Assembly: GCA_013076295.1 (NCBI GenBank)
Contig: RQOL01000478.1
Coordinates: forward strand, 62,001 to 126,000
Direction: 5' to 3'
Length of the DNA: 64,000 bases
DNA from: Sanderia malayensis
Lineage: Eukaryota > Cnidaria > Scyphozoa > Semaeostomeae > Pelagiidae
Position 1 is the stretch's first letter, and the number at the start of each line of letters is the position of its first letter. The position numbers and the translations under genes are program-made. Positions 63,345 to 64,000 of the stretch are shown in pieces. Under the pieces are notes generated by a model, which saw only the letters and a list, made by a program, of their open reading frames with translations, was not told the origin of the DNA and ran no database searches.

Positions 63345-64000
63345 TTAATAGCTAATAAGTTGCAAAAATTCTTTGGTTAGTTTGTTATTGGTTACATCTA
63401 CTTGAATGTTAAAGTCGCCGGCTATTGCGTAAGCATGAGTGGAACTGGTTAGCATTTCCAAAAGCTCTGTAAACTCACTGATAAATGTTTGCGAGCATTC
63501 ATAGCCAAGTCGGTATAATACAACAAACAAAAGAGAATATTTTTCCTCACGACAGACTTGTCATGCAACATTCAAATGACTGGAATTCCTTAATAGGAAC
63601 TGATTTATGTCTCAAGCCAGCTTTGGTAAGAATGCAACTCGCCACCTATTGCTTTCACTCTATTTTGACGGGGTATATGAACAAGTGTATAATTATATAT
63701 CATTAAAATTGGCTGTAATTGCATCACCTTTTTTTGGAGCCAGGTTTCTGTTAAAAATATAATATCTGCATTAAATTTTGAACATGTTCATAAAAGAGCA
63801 ACCTTATTTTGCAGTGATCGGCAATTGAAAAGCAGACAGTTCAAGAATTCAATGTTTTGTCAGAAGCATGTTTAAATGATTTTCAGCGTCTTTTTTGCTT
63901 TTAAAATTGTAGGACAATCTGGGGACTGGCTGCGTGTCTACAAAGAGTCTCTGCCAGGTTTGCTTTTTACAATTAATACAACACTTTCAGTGGAGGTGCA
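63345..64000 (-). pseudogene. LINE endonuclease region, decayed, cut by the window end
   Basis: Minus-strand pieces in shifting frames: LLFVVLYRLGYECSQTFISE and HAYAIAGDFNIQVD (the GDFN motif of apurinic-type endonucleases), and further upstream QVCREEKYS, AITANF and LLFNCRSLQNKV. The last resembles the usual N-terminal NxRS motif. Several frameshifts occur within 600 bp, so this half is more damaged than the RT half. Confidence 0.6.

Larger units (their letters stand above)
60735..64000 (-). mobile_element. CR1/L2-like LINE, continuing beyond the window
   Basis: On the minus strand the element ends with a (TTA)8 run (60,737-60,761 as AAT on the plus strand) after about 250 bp of 3' UTR. Upstream lies the long RT frame, then a decayed endonuclease region up to the window end. 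Fragments of the endonuclease start, such as LLFNCRSLQNKV (about 63,820), are readable. Its insertion cut the gypsy Gag remnant. Confidence 0.8.

Overview
This window looks like a transposon graveyard from an invertebrate animal. The eukaryotic signs are GT-AG introns that rejoin reading frames, THAP and OTU domains, BEL/Pao, Ty3/gypsy, CR1-type and Penelope-like retroelements, and P, hAT, MULE and Helitron DNA transposons. The protein families recall those repeated in cnidarian genomes; this is an inference, and a sponge or another marine invertebrate is possible. I found no convincing host gene, no rRNA or tRNA, and nothing bacterial.

Layout. 1-5.4 kb: three copies of a non-autonomous Helitron-like family built on a hairpin-bearing minisatellite, two of them facing each other around a broken gene of unknown function (0.57-2.04 kb). 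5.9-8.2 kb: a decayed MULE-like transposase. 8.7-12.0 kb: a P element with a THAP domain, inverted ends and a nearly readable transposase. 12.0-13.2 kb: local duplications. 13.8-26 kb: Helitron 1 (OTU protease, Rep-helicase, RPA-like protein), split by a 4.86 kb hAT element with an 8-bp target duplication and by a 1.3 kb palindromic MITE. 27.1-27.8 kb: first copy of an unrecognised protein family, called GWL here after a shared motif.

30.2-46.3 kb: Helitron 2, whose Rep-helicase gene is split by an intact BEL/Pao retrotransposon (30,249-36,257, LTRs identical by eye) and by a Penelope-like RT carrying a 359-bp tandem triplication. Helitron 2 is strongly G-poor on its coding strand and is followed by a small intron-containing gene for a roughly 100-residue unknown protein. 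46.6-47.0 kb: a hAT MITE.

47.4-53.7 kb: a third, divergent HUH/Y2 Rep-helicase on the minus strand and the second GWL copy on the plus strand, bounded by 150-bp direct repeats. 54.0-59.7 kb: two more Helitron-like minisatellite copies around and inside a degraded Ty3/gypsy element that also holds a 5'-truncated CR1-like LINE. 60.7-64.0 kb: a CR1/L2-like LINE on the minus strand that leaves the window.

How it fits together. Insertion order can be read directly: hAT into Helitron 1, the palindromic MITE into Helitron 1, BEL into Helitron 2, the Penelope-like element into Helitron 2, and CR1, a Helitron-like copy and a LINE into gypsy. The BEL element is the youngest and looks intact. The least explained pieces are the GWL family, the small gene behind Helitron 2 with the strand asymmetry around it, and the direct repeats bounding the third Rep-helicase.
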